Notes under the pieces: model-generated
The model's input: the letters and a program-made list of their open reading frames with translations, nothing else
Databases searched by the model: none
What the model was told of the DNA's origin: nothing
NCBI GenBank assembly: GCA_036839715.1
Contig: DAITDU010000001.1
Coordinates: 1-64,000, forward strand
DNA length: 64,000 nt
DNA from: Thermocaproicibacter sp002410755
Lineage (GTDB): Bacteria; Bacillota; Clostridia; Oscillospirales; Acutalibacteraceae
Direction: 5' to 3'
Made by a program: the position numbers and the translations under genes
Part shown: positions 44,636 to 51,855 of the stretch, piece by piece
Layout of the letters: each line of letters starts with the position of its first letter
Numbering within the stretch: the first letter of the stretch is position 1

Positions 44636-44677
44636 ATGGAAATAGAGCAAGTAAGCGGATTCTTTAGGAAAACAGCA

Positions 44678-44722
44678 AAAAGGCAGCCCGCATGGGGGAA
44701 TTCCCCGTACGGGCTGCCTTTT
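44678..44722. terminator. Bidirectional terminator between the GH13 gene and glyS
   Basis: AAAAGGCAGCCCG (44678-44690) and CGGGCTGCCTTTT (44710-44722) are perfect complements, with an inner GGGGAATTCCCC stem. Both strands end in a T-run, so it can serve the convergent genes on either side. Confidence 0.85.
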
Positions 44723-44737
44723 AAAATTTAGGGCAGG

Positions 44738-46120
44738 TCAAAAATCAATCCGGCTGGTGAGGTAATCTTCCAGCTTGTCAATGGAAATGCGGTCCTGCTT
44801 CATGGTATCACGGTTGCGGACAGTTACACAGCCATCCTCTTCACTCTGGAAGTCATAAGTGACGCAGAACGGTGTGCCAATCTCGTCCTGACGGCGGTAA
44901 CGTTTGCCGATTGAGCCGGTATCATCATAATCCACATTGAATTTCCCAGAGAGGCGCGTCTGGATTTCCTGTGCTTTGTCGTTGAGCTTTTTGCTCAGCG
45001 GGAGCACGGCGCACTTATAAGGGGCAAGAGCCGGATGCAAGTGCAGAACCACGCGGGTATCCTTCTTCGCTTCATTTACCACTTCTTCATCATAGGCATC
45101 AACAAGAAACGCGAGAGCGACACGGTCAGCACCAAGTGACGGCTCAATAACGTAGGGGATATAGTGCTCGCCGGTTCCCTGGTCGAAGTAGGAAAGGTCT
45201 TTTCCGCTGTGCTCCTGGTGGCGCTTCAGGTCATAGTCTGTACGGTCGGCAATGCCCCAAAGTTCTCCCCAGCCAAACGGGAAGAGGTACTCAATATCTG
45301 TTGTAGCTTTCGAGTAGAACGAAAGCTCTTCTTTCTCATGGTCGCGCAGGCGTATGTTCTTTTCTGTAAGGCCAAGACTCAAAAGGAAATTCTTGCAGAA
45401 ATCTTTCCAATAGCCAAACCATTCAAGGTCTGTGCCGGGTTTGCAGAAGAATTCAAGCTCCATCTGCTCAAACTCGCGAATACGAAAAATGAAGTTTCCG
45501 GGGGTTATTTCATTGCGGAAGCTCTTGCCTATCTGGCCAATGCCAAACGGAAGCTTGCGGCGTGTTGTCCGCTGCACATTTGCAAAATTCACAAAAATGC
45601 CCTGCGCGGTTTCGGGACGCAGATAAAGCTGGCTTTTGGCATCCTCCGTCACGCCCTGAAAAGTTTTGTACATCAGGTTAAACTGACGGATTGGAGTAAA
45701 ATTTTCACTGCCGCAGTTCGGGCATTTGATATGGTGCTCCTTAATGAACTCCATCATCTTTTCATTGCTCCAACCCTCGGCACTGATTCCGGCTGCGTCC
45801 TCAATAAGCTTGTCGGCGCGGTGGCGTGTTTTGCAGTCGCGGCAGTCCATCAGCGGATCGGAAAAGCTTCCCACATGGCCTGAGGCAACCCAGACTTCCG
45901 GGTTCATCAAGATAGCGGCGTCCAGCCCGACATTATAGGGGCATTCCTGCACGAATTTTTTCCACCATGCGCGCTTTACGTTATTTTTAAACTCGACCCC
46001 GAGCGGGCCGTAGTCCCAAGAATTGGAAAGGCCGCCGTAGATTTCAGAACCGGCGTAGACAAAGCCGCGGTTCTTGCACAGAGCGACGATCTGATCCATG
46101 GTTTTTTCGGTAGCTTGCAT
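44738..46120 (-). CDS. glyS: Glycyl-tRNA synthetase (single-chain, alpha2 type)
   Basis: Charges tRNA-Gly. The 460-residue class II enzyme has SEIYGGLSNSWDYGPLGVEFKNN near the N-terminus, a zinc-type CRDCKT...CPNCG pair (about 95-140), motif 2 in GKSFRNEITPGNFIFRIREFEQ, motif 3 in VIEPSLGADRVALAFL, and an anticodon-binding domain after residue 355. It is the eukaryote/Gram-positive alpha2 form rather than the alpha2beta2 GlyQ/GlyS form. A terminator follows. The GtrA gene lies 25 bases upstream in the same direction. Confidence 0.96.
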   Translation of the reverse strand: MQATEKTMDQIVALCKNRGFVYAGSEIYGGLSNSWDYGPLGVEFKNNVKRAWWKKFVQECPYNVGLDAAILMNPEVWVASGHVGSFSDPLMDCRDCKTRHRADKLIEDAAGISAEGWSNEKMMEFIKEHHIKCPNCGSENFTPIRQFNLMYKTFQGVTEDAKSQLYLRPETAQGIFVNFANVQRTTRRKLPFGIGQIGKSFRNEITPGNFIFRIREFEQMELEFFCKPGTDLEWFGYWKDFCKNFLLSLGLTEKNIRLRDHEKEELSFYSKATTDIEYLFPFGWGELWGIADRTDYDLKRHQEHSGKDLSYFDQGTGEHYIPYVIEPSLGADRVALAFLVDAYDEEVVNEAKKDTRVVLHLHPALAPYKCAVLPLSKKLNDKAQEIQTRLSGKFNVDYDDTGSIGKRYRRQDEIGTPFCVTYDFQSEEDGCVTVRNRDTMKQDRISIDKLEDYLTSRIDF

Positions 46121-46145
46121 CTTTCTCTTTCCTCCATGCGGATAT

Positions 46146-46580
46146 TCAGTCCGTTTTCTTTTTAAAGGTAATGAACTTGCTTACCAGCCAGTTCCCGATT
46201 ACCTCGATGACAGTTGTAATGAATTTCCAGAGGAGATTGCTTTGACCGAGGTACCCGACGAAGACTGTCGTGAGAATTTCACCGATTACCAGGGTAAGAA
46301 GCCTCCCGCCCACAAAAGTGCCTGCTTCAAAGAGCAGAGCCTTCCACTGCCTTGTGCTGCTCATAAAGACATATTTCTTGTTTGTGACGAATGCGACAAA
46401 AACCGCGGCAGCCCAGGCAATAAAATAGGCAAGGGATACATTCATCTTTACAACGTCTGTCAGGATGAAGTAGATAACCCAGTTGATGACCGTAGTCAGA
46501 ACGCCAAAGGCGATATAGAGAAGCAGTTCCTTGGAAGTCAGGTATTTAAGAAGTTTTTTTCTTTTTTCCTGGGGAGTCAT
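46146..46580 (-). CDS. GtrA family membrane protein
   Basis: A 144-residue protein with four membrane helices in the GtrA layout: YIAFGVLTTVINWVIYFIL, VSLAYFIAWAAAVFVAFVTNK, then two C-terminal helices. NKKYVF after helix 2 and SKFITFKKK at the end are typical. GtrA proteins are thought to flip or move polyprenyl-linked sugars for wall or polysaccharide modification. No glycosyltransferase gene is adjacent. It is upstream of glyS, with an extended -10 promoter at 46689-46697. Confidence 0.88.
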   Translation of the reverse strand: MTPQEKRKKLLKYLTSKELLLYIAFGVLTTVINWVIYFILTDVVKMNVSLAYFIAWAAAVFVAFVTNKKYVFMSSTRQWKALLFEAGTFVGGRLLTLVIGEILTTVFVGYLGQSNLLWKFITTVIEVIGNWLVSKFITFKKKTD

Positions 46581-46688
46581 TTTACAGCACGTCCAATCTG
46601 GCAGGATGTTTTTAGTTTACCATTCCGACTGTTTTCTTGCAAGGTGATTTTATAATTTCATGCGCAGCGCTGGCTAGCGTGGAAATAG

Positions 46689-46697
46689 ATTATAACA
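46689..46697 (-). promoter_or_regulatory. Extended -10 promoter of the gtrA-glyS unit
   Basis: On the minus strand TGTTATAAT (46697-46689) is a perfect extended -10. No clear -35 is seen. The gtrA start codon lies 109 bases downstream. Confidence 0.5.
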
Positions 46698-46771
46698 GCG
46701 TTATATCTGGTTTTTACTGCAACAATAAAGCATTTATTTTATTTATTGGCTATTTAATCTTTGGTTAGATT

Positions 46772-46813
46772 AAAAAATCAGGAGAGGCTCCACTTTTTTG
46801 GTGCCTCTCCTGA
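46772..46813 (-). terminator. Intrinsic terminator of the large non-coding RNA
   Basis: On the minus strand TCAGGAGAGGC (46813-46803) pairs with GCCTCTCCTGA (46788-46778), then six T (46777-46772). The T-run is on the minus strand only, which fixes the direction of transcription. Confidence 0.85.
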
Positions 46814-47480
46814 AAACTCAATTTTTAAAACGACTTTCTTCTTATGCTGTCTATATCCTTGGGGCTGTTTAATTGCCAGAGCTTCTCTCATCCATTTTGA
46901 TGGTTCCTGTCTAGTCAATTTCCAACGGAGGCACCCATGCCTTTCAACTTAAGGCATGGGTGCCAAACCGCAGGATTTAAACTCCCCAACTAAACAGACT
47001 AAAACATCGGACTCACCTGTTAAACATCGATTGATTTCTTTCAGAACCGCTTGCGCGTGTTGGCTGTCTCTCATGAACCTGTTTGTGGTTGCCGTCCTTC
47101 ATTTTCTCTGGAACGGCCCGCTTTGAAAAGCTGTAGCTTCTTTGGTTTGCGGGGACAGATCACGCCGGCCCTGTCATGAGGCTGGAATCCATTCCTGGAA
47201 ATTTCAGAATCAACGCTTTGCTCTGCTTCCTTCTTTTGAGACATGCTGCTGTGAGCTGTTCTTTGAACTCATTCCTTTCTGCTGAGCAGGTTTACCGACC
47301 GCGGCCCAACAGACCCGGCCGGCAGGTAGATGCTTCTTCACTGCCCATTGGACTCACTCCCTTCCTAGAAAGTTCAGACCCTTACCGATGCGTTAAATCC
47401 GGTTCCATATCTTTTATCTGCCAGATAGTTCTGACTTCCGGTACCGGCCGCATCCCTTTTGATCGTCCCTTTCTTTTTCC
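46772..47480 (-). ncRNA. Candidate large structured non-coding RNA, about 710 nt
   Basis: The region has a consensus minus-strand promoter in front, an intrinsic terminator behind and no plausible reading frame inside. Many stems can be drawn (plus-strand coordinates): 47449-47454 with 47387-47392 and, nested, 47440-47447 with 47399-47406; 47317-47322 with 47295-47300; long-range 47174-47180 with 47070-47076; 47110-47117 with 47091-47097; a CGC-GCAA-GCG GNRA hairpin at 47048-47057; a perfect 14-bp hairpin at 46930-46964. Size and complexity recall the ornate large RNAs (OLE, ROOL, GOLLD), but no conserved motif of those could be confirmed. It lacks the hallmark sequences of RNase P RNA and tmRNA. 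Confidence 0.65.
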
Positions 47481-47486
47481 AACTTT

Positions 47487-47515
47487 ATTATAAATGATGT
47501 TCTCAGAAAAGTCAA
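47487..47515 (-). promoter_or_regulatory. Strong sigma-A promoter of the large non-coding RNA
   Basis: On the minus strand TTGACT (47515-47510), exactly 17 bases, TATAAT (47492-47487). It is among the strongest promoters of the window. Confidence 0.85.
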
Positions 47516-47574
47516 TAGATTTTCTATATATTTTATCGAGTTTTCATGTATTTTTTTAAGAGCTAAACTTCTTG

Positions 47575-47603
47575 TTGACTTTGTATCCGCAGCAGGATAC
47601 AAT
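47575..47603 (+). promoter_or_regulatory. Promoter of the DUF1292 gene with embedded palindrome
   Basis: TTGACT (47575-47580), 17 bases, TACAAT (47598-47603). The spacer holds the perfect inverted repeat TGTATCC (47582-47588) and GGATACA (47595-47601), placed where a repressor would block RNA polymerase. Confidence 0.75.
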
Positions 47604-47650
47604 AAAGTCAGCCCTCCAGCCTCAAATGAACTGCAAGGAGATAACGCCCA

Positions 47651-47998
47651 ATGCAAGATGATTTTGGTGCGGATTTACTTACCCTGGTGGATGATGACGG
47701 CAAGGAACGTGAATTTGAAGTCCTTGATGTGATTGACGGCGATGATGGGTGCTTTTATGCACTGCAGCCCGCCTATGATACCCCACAGGAAAAAGTCGAT
47801 GCACAGGGTACGTATTATATTTTTGAAGCGATTGAGGAGAATGGCGAGCAGGAGCTTGCCGAGGTAGAGAACCAAGAATTGCTTGACAAGCTTGCAAAAG
47901 AGTTTGAAAAGCGCTTTGAGGAAATCTACGGGGACGATGAAGATGACAATGTCCCGGAGAATGGGGACAGCAGCAAAGATACTGAAAAAAAAGAATAA
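47651..47998 (+). CDS. DUF1292 family acidic protein
   Basis: A 115-residue very acidic protein. The N-terminal 75 residues match DUF1292 (LLTLVDDDGKEREFEVLDVID, then YYIFEAIEENGEQEL and the helix NQELLDKLAKEFEKRFEEI). The tail is a string of Asp, Glu, Asn and Lys. DUF1292 genes in Firmicutes usually stand near ruvX (yqgF) and mtaD-like genes; ruvX is indeed found 1.8 kb downstream. Molecular function is unknown. Transcription starts at a promoter with a palindrome in its spacer. Confidence 0.88.
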   Translation: MQDDFGADLLTLVDDDGKEREFEVLDVIDGDDGCFYALQPAYDTPQEKVDAQGTYYIFEAIEENGEQELAEVENQELLDKLAKEFEKRFEEIYGDDEDDNVPENGDSSKDTEKKE

Positions 47999-48002
47999 AT
48001 TT

Positions 48003-48192
48003 ACATCCTGCCTGGTGCGCGGACCGGTGCATAAATAACCCTACAATTTTTAATCGGGAGCTTAGCTCCGGCGGCGGACTTCAGACCTCCCGGCCTTCGG
48101 GCTGGACGAAGGGAGTGCGAAACCGTTGGGCGGGCACCCACCTGCTTTTCGTAGCAGGTTATTCAGCACTTTACGGCCAGGCAGGGATTATT
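48003..48192 (+). ncRNA. ssrS: 6S RNA
   Basis: A transcript of about 190 nt with the rod shape of 6S RNA, which binds sigma-A RNA polymerase in stationary phase. The ends pair: ATCCTGCCTGG (48005-48015) with CCAGGCAGGGAT (48177-48188), one bulge. A second long-range helix joins AATAACC (48034-48040) and GGTTATT (48157-48163). The inner arm has the small hairpins GGAGC-TTA-GCTCC and GCC-TTCG-GGC and a CTCCC/GGGAG pair. GGGCACCCACC and CGGCCAGGCAGGG resemble Firmicutes 6S sequences known to me. It follows the DUF1292 gene directly and ends at a strong terminator; its own promoter is not clear, so it may be processed from the upstream transcript. Confidence 0.72.
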
Positions 48193-48202
48193 TTATAACG
48201 AT

Positions 48203-48234
48203 GTCCCCCGGATTTTTGAATCCGGGGGACTTTT
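48203..48234 (+). terminator. Terminator after the 6S RNA
   Basis: GTCCCCCGGATT (48203-48214) pairs perfectly with AATCCGGGGGAC (48219-48230), followed by TTTT. Confidence 0.9.
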
Positions 48235-48281
48235 GCACGGAAAGGGCAGCGCCGTTTCTTAAAAGAACTGAAAAAACAAAC

Positions 48282-48310
48282 TTGGGGAAAAAAGCGGAAT
48301 ATGATATAAT
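48282..48310 (+). promoter_or_regulatory. Promoter of the ydcF-like gene
   Basis: TTGGGG (48282-48287), 17 bases, TATAAT (48305-48310) with an extended TGA in front of the -10. Confidence 0.7.
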
Positions 48311-48329
48311 GAAAAGCAGGTGATGCGCA

Positions 48330-49100
48330 ATGAAAAAGGGCATAGTTATCTTATCCCGTTCAGTCATCCTGGCAGTTGGTATTGCCGGGCTTATCTGGTT
48401 CCTGATTCCGGTGAAGTGGAATGTATGGAACATTGGAAATGAACTCGGCACAGTAGTCTGTGTCATGCTGGTGGCAGGTGCCCTTTTCTACAACCGGATT
48501 CTGTGCGCTGTGCGGAAATCCAAAGCGTTCCGTATCTGCTGGACGATTGTTTTGGTGCTGCTTTGTACGGGTGTAGCGTGGGGGATTGCCATGACGGGCT
48601 GTATGCTGTTCGTGTGCGCTTCTGTTCCACCGGAAAACACGACTGCCGTTGTGCTTGGCAGCATGGTCCATGGCAGTGCGCCGAGCGCAGATCTTCAGGT
48701 GCGTATTGACAGGGCGGAAGTCTACCTGAAAGCGAATCCGTCTGCTATGTGCATTGCAAGCGGCGGGCAGGGAGAAGATGAAAACGTCAGCGAAGCCTCG
48801 GCAATCAAAACTGCACTTGTTTCGGCCGGAATTGAACCCGAGCGCATCCTTACGGAAGATGCATCACGTTCAACACAGGAAAACCTTCAAAACTCCCTGC
48901 AACTTGCCCGGAAATCCGGACTTGCGGAAAGCTTTGCAGTCGTTACGGATGATTATCACGAATTCCGGGCATGTTCCATTGCACGCTCGCTTGGCATAAC
49001 GGCTTATGCCATCCCTGCGGGAACGCCATGGTATATATTTTCTGCCTGTTGGGCGCGTGAAGTGCTGGCCCTTGCAAAATATTTTGTAATCCCGGGATAG
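48330..49100 (+). CDS. YdcF/DUF218-like membrane protein
   Basis: A 256-residue protein. Three membrane helices fill the first 95 residues (for example SVILAVGIAGLIWFLI and TIVLVLLCTGVAWGIAM). The DUF218 domain follows: AVVLGSMVHGSAPSADLQVRID, IASGGQGEDENVSEASAIK, ILTEDASRSTQENL and VVTDDYHEFRACSIAR. Family members such as SanA, ElyC and YdcF act in envelope metabolism or bind S-adenosylmethionine, but the reaction is not settled. The start at 48330 lacks a strong ribosome site apart from GCAGGTGATG. Confidence 0.88.
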   Translation: MKKGIVILSRSVILAVGIAGLIWFLIPVKWNVWNIGNELGTVVCVMLVAGALFYNRILCAVRKSKAFRICWTIVLVLLCTGVAWGIAMTGCMLFVCASVPPENTTAVVLGSMVHGSAPSADLQVRIDRAEVYLKANPSAMCIASGGQGEDENVSEASAIKTALVSAGIEPERILTEDASRSTQENLQNSLQLARKSGLAESFAVVTDDYHEFRACSIARSLGITAYAIPAGTPWYIFSACWAREVLALAKYFVIPG

Positions 49101-49145
49101 CTGGAAGCACTTTCCATGGACTGCAATAGAAAAAAGGATGGGAAT

Positions 49146-49823
49146 ATGATGACAAGAATTTATTTTGTGAGGCACTGTGAGGCTGAAGGAAATACAAAGG
49201 GCATCCTTCAGGGGCGCTCGGATTTCGGGATCAGCGGCAATGCCTTAAAACAGCTTGAACTAATAAGCCTGCGCCTCAGGAATGTGCCGTTTGCGGCAAT
49301 TTATTCCAGCCCCCTTCAGCGCGCTTACAAAACAGCGCTTTCCATCGACCGCTACCACCATCTCGGCGTTAAGAAAGAAAAAGGGCTGGTTGAAATTGAT
49401 ATGGGGCGCTGGGAAAACTGCCCATGGGAAAGTGTCAAGCGCAGCGATCCGGAACTTGTCCGGATTTGGGATGAGACTCCTGGCAGTTTTGAAGCACCAG
49501 GTGGGGAATCCATCTTCCATGTTGCTGAGCGTATGAAGCGTACCGTCTCCGCTATTGTAAAATCCAATCCGGACGAAACGGTCTGTGCTGTTTCGCACGG
49601 CTGTGCAATCCGGTCTTATCTCTGCACGGCTCTCGGCCTGCCGCTTCAACGGCTGAATGAAGTGCCATGGGGAGACAATACGGCAGTAAGCGTTGTCGAG
49701 TACGAAAACGAAAAGCCGCATGTTATCCTGGTAAATGATGCTTCACACTTGCCGGCGGACCTTTCCGTTTACCGGGCATCCCGCGGCGCAGGGAACGGCA
49801 TCATGGGGAGCACAGCATCATGA
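49146..49823 (+). CDS. Histidine phosphatase family protein
   Basis: A 225-residue phosphatase of the phosphoglycerate mutase-like superfamily. The catalytic motif IYFVRHCEAEGN (RHG-type, with Cys in place of Gly) is at the N-terminus, IYSSPLQRAYKTA provides the second arginine, GRWENCPWESV follows, and VSHGCAIRSYL carries the second catalytic histidine. The start is one of two adjacent ATGs (49146, 49149) behind AAAGG. The stop overlaps the start of ruvX, so they are co-translated. Candidate substrates include small phosphate esters; none can be chosen here. Confidence 0.9.
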   Translation: MMTRIYFVRHCEAEGNTKGILQGRSDFGISGNALKQLELISLRLRNVPFAAIYSSPLQRAYKTALSIDRYHHLGVKKEKGLVEIDMGRWENCPWESVKRSDPELVRIWDETPGSFEAPGGESIFHVAERMKRTVSAIVKSNPDETVCAVSHGCAIRSYLCTALGLPLQRLNEVPWGDNTAVSVVEYENEKPHVILVNDASHLPADLSVYRASRGAGNGIMGSTAS

Positions 49824-50278
49824 AGATTTTGTCAGTTGACCTTGGAAAAGCACGCACTGGCCTTGCCGTCTGCGACGAAAATGAAGTATTGGCCTCGCCT
49901 GTCGGTGTAATATCCGAATGGAACCGGGAGAAACTGCTGAAAAAAGTAGCGGAAGAAGCAGAAAAACAGTCGGCAAGGGAGATCGTCGTTGGACTTCCGC
50001 GGAATATGGACGGCAGTGAAGGTGAAAGCGCACTCGCAGCGCGGAGCTTTGCGGAAAAACTGCAAGGCCTTGTTGCCGTCCCTGTCGTTTTGCAGGATGA
50101 GCGCGGGACGACTGTCACGGCCCACCGCTATCTAAATGACACGGATACGCGTGGCAGGAAGCGCAAGTCAGTCATTGATGCAGTCGCGGCGACCATCATC
50201 CTACAGGACCGGCTTGCCTACCGGAAAAACCATTTGGGGGCATCTCAGGCTTGCCCCCCTACCGGAAAGACGGACTGA
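49820..50278 (+). CDS. ruvX: Putative pre-16S rRNA nuclease / Holliday junction resolvase-like YqgF
   Basis: A 152-residue RNase H-fold nuclease. ILSVDLGKARTGLAVCDE carries the first catalytic aspartate, IVVGLPRNMDGSEGE the glutamate region, LQDERGTT the next site and SVIDAVAATIILQ the last aspartate. In E. coli YqgF matures the 5' end of 16S rRNA. The gene overlaps the phosphatase gene by four bases. The C-terminal 15 residues are proline- and glycine-rich and not part of the fold. A long terminator follows. Confidence 0.92.
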   Translation: MKILSVDLGKARTGLAVCDENEVLASPVGVISEWNREKLLKKVAEEAEKQSAREIVVGLPRNMDGSEGESALAARSFAEKLQGLVAVPVVLQDERGTTVTAHRYLNDTDTRGRKRKSVIDAVAATIILQDRLAYRKNHLGASQACPPTGKTD

Positions 50279-50300
50279 TTTGCGGAAAAAGGAGCGCAGA

Positions 50301-50347
50301 AAGGATTCTCCTGATGCAGGGAAACCTGCATCAGGAGAATCCTTTTA
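50301..50347. terminator. Bidirectional terminator between ruvX and the MtaD-type gene
   Basis: A perfect 20-bp stem: 50301-50320 pairs with 50325-50344 around a GAAA loop, followed by TTTT on the plus strand counting from the stem end. It also lies directly behind the stop codon of the leftward gene. Confidence 0.9.
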
Positions 50348-51643
50348 CCCGTAAAGGTGCTTGACTGCGGCTTTTGCTTCCGCAATCACTTTTTCGCGGT
50401 CTATCGTGAGGAATTCACCGTTCTCGTAGAGGACTTTTCCGTCAACCATTGTCATGCAGACGTCGCTTCCCTGCGCGGAATATACCAACAGGGCAAGCGG
50501 ATCAAAGTCCGGAATCAGGTGTGGCCGCCTCAAGTCAAACGCAATAATATCGGCTTTTTTGCCGGCTTCCAGGGAACCGGTATCGCTGCGGCCCTGAAGT
50601 TTCGCACCGTTTACTGTTGCCATTTTCAGCACTTCGGCGGGCTTCATTACAAGCGGGTTGAGCGTATAGCCGTTGTGGATGATGGAAGCAAGATGAATTT
50701 CCTCCATCATGTTAAGGTTATTGTTGCTTGCCGCACCGTCCGTGCCAAGCGTAATATTGAGCCCCGCCTTCTGCATTTTCGGGACAGGTGCGAAGCCGCT
50801 GCCAAGCTTAAGATTGCTTGTTGGGCAGTGGATAACGGAAACGCTTTTTTCCCGCAGGATTTCCATATCGCTGTCCGTCAGCCAGACACAATGGGCTGCC
50901 GCGGTGGGAGAGTCAAAAACACCGAGGTCGCGGAACCAGGCCGCAGGTGTTTTGCCGTGCCTTTTGATACATTCCTCCTGTTCCTGCTTTGTTTCGGAAA
51001 GATGGAGGTGCATCCGGCCGCCAAGCGCGTTGCAGTCCGCCGCGTAGCCGCGCACAACGCTCTCGGTGCAGGTGTATTCTGCATGGATGGAAAAATCAAT
51101 TCGGATTCTCCCATTGGCAGCACCGTGGTAGGCATGAAACAGCTCAATTGATTCCTTTGCACGCTGGTTGTCCTCGTAGCGTTCCTTTTCATCGAAACAT
51201 TGCACGGGGCGGCAGAGGTTTGCACGGATGCCGGCGGCCATAGCGTTTTCCGCGGCGGTCTGTGGCTCAAAGTACATGTCGGAGTAACTTGTCGTGCCGC
51301 ACGCAATCATTTCAAGAAGTGCAAGGTTATTCCCTGCACGGATTTCCGCTGCGGTAAGCCTGTCCTCAATGGGGAAAACCTTATCAAACAGCCATTCGTG
51401 CAGCGGAAGGTCACTCCCCACGCCGCGCAGCAGTGTCATTGGCGTGTGGGTGTGGCAGTTGATGAGGCCGGGGGCGAGCAGGCAGCCGCTCATATCCTTT
51501 TCCTCATCATAGACGGCCTCCGGCCTCTTTTCACCGATATAGTCGATTTTATTTCCGTCAATGCCAAGGAAACCATCCTTGATGCAGCGGAAATTCCCGC
51601 ATTCCGTTGCCAGGATTGTTCCGTTTTTCAGAAGCAGTTTCAT
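50345..51643 (-). CDS. MtaD/TrzA-type amidohydrolase (5'-methylthioadenosine/S-adenosylhomocysteine deaminase-like)
   Basis: A 432-residue metal-dependent deaminase of the cytosine deaminase-like superfamily. LINCHTHTPMTLLRG holds the first metal ligands, FSIHAEYTCTE and MHLHLSETKQEQ the next, and LGTDGAASNNNLNM the catalytic aspartate. The likely reaction is deamination of SAH, MTA or 5'-deoxyadenosine. The start at 51643 has a strong AAGGAGG site and a consensus promoter at 51735-51763. It is divergent from a class II aldolase gene; a link through deoxyadenosine or methylthioadenosine salvage is possible but the other salvage genes are not here. Confidence 0.87.
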   Translation of the reverse strand: MKLLLKNGTILATECGNFRCIKDGFLGIDGNKIDYIGEKRPEAVYDEEKDMSGCLLAPGLINCHTHTPMTLLRGVGSDLPLHEWLFDKVFPIEDRLTAAEIRAGNNLALLEMIACGTTSYSDMYFEPQTAAENAMAAGIRANLCRPVQCFDEKERYEDNQRAKESIELFHAYHGAANGRIRIDFSIHAEYTCTESVVRGYAADCNALGGRMHLHLSETKQEQEECIKRHGKTPAAWFRDLGVFDSPTAAAHCVWLTDSDMEILREKSVSVIHCPTSNLKLGSGFAPVPKMQKAGLNITLGTDGAASNNNLNMMEEIHLASIIHNGYTLNPLVMKPAEVLKMATVNGAKLQGRSDTGSLEAGKKADIIAFDLRRPHLIPDFDPLALLVYSAQGSDVCMTMVDGKVLYENGEFLTIDREKVIAEAKAAVKHLYG

Positions 51644-51734
51644 GCTTTTCCTCCTTAAAATATGGCTCGGACTGCGGAATGCGCAGCAAACTGTTCCAGA
51701 TTTCCCGCCCTGCCCGAAACAAATATTGAATAAC

Positions 51735-51763
51735 ATTTTAGCATGGAGGAAAAACCGTGTCAA
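51735..51763 (-). promoter_or_regulatory. Promoter of the MtaD-type gene
   Basis: On the minus strand TTGACA (51763-51758), 17 bases, TAAAAT (51740-51735). Confidence 0.8.
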
Positions 51764-51782
51764 CGAAGCGGCAGCGCACGAC

Positions 51783-51811
51783 TGGACAAACCTGCACGGA
51801 TATGCTACATT
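51783..51811 (+). promoter_or_regulatory. Promoter of the aldolase-dehydratase operon
   Basis: TGGACA (51783-51788), 17 bases, TACATT (51806-51811), 44 bases before the aldolase start. The two divergent promoters are 19 bases apart. Confidence 0.55.
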
Positions 51812-51855
51812 TAATTTGCTTTCCCGCAGGCGGGAAACGGCGAAAGGAGCCAGAC

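Noticed and set aside
44641..44722. Possible small RNA between the GH13 and glyS genes
   Set aside because: The symmetrical hairpin with T-runs on both strands is fully explained as a shared terminator of convergent genes.
46921..46981. 14-bp hairpin (46930-46964) as an IS605-type transposon end with guide RNA
   Set aside because: No TnpB-like gene or matching second end is present, and the hairpin lies inside a transcript with its own promoter and terminator. It is better explained as a part of that RNA.
46772..47480. Identification of the large RNA as RNase P RNA or tmRNA
   Set aside because: Neither the conserved RNase P core sequences nor a tRNA-like end and tag reading frame of tmRNA were found.
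47176..47493. Plus-strand open frame of 105 codons in the gap between gtrA and the DUF1292 gene
   Set aside because: No ribosome site, composition unlike a protein, and the stretch is the reverse of the strongly promoted structured RNA.
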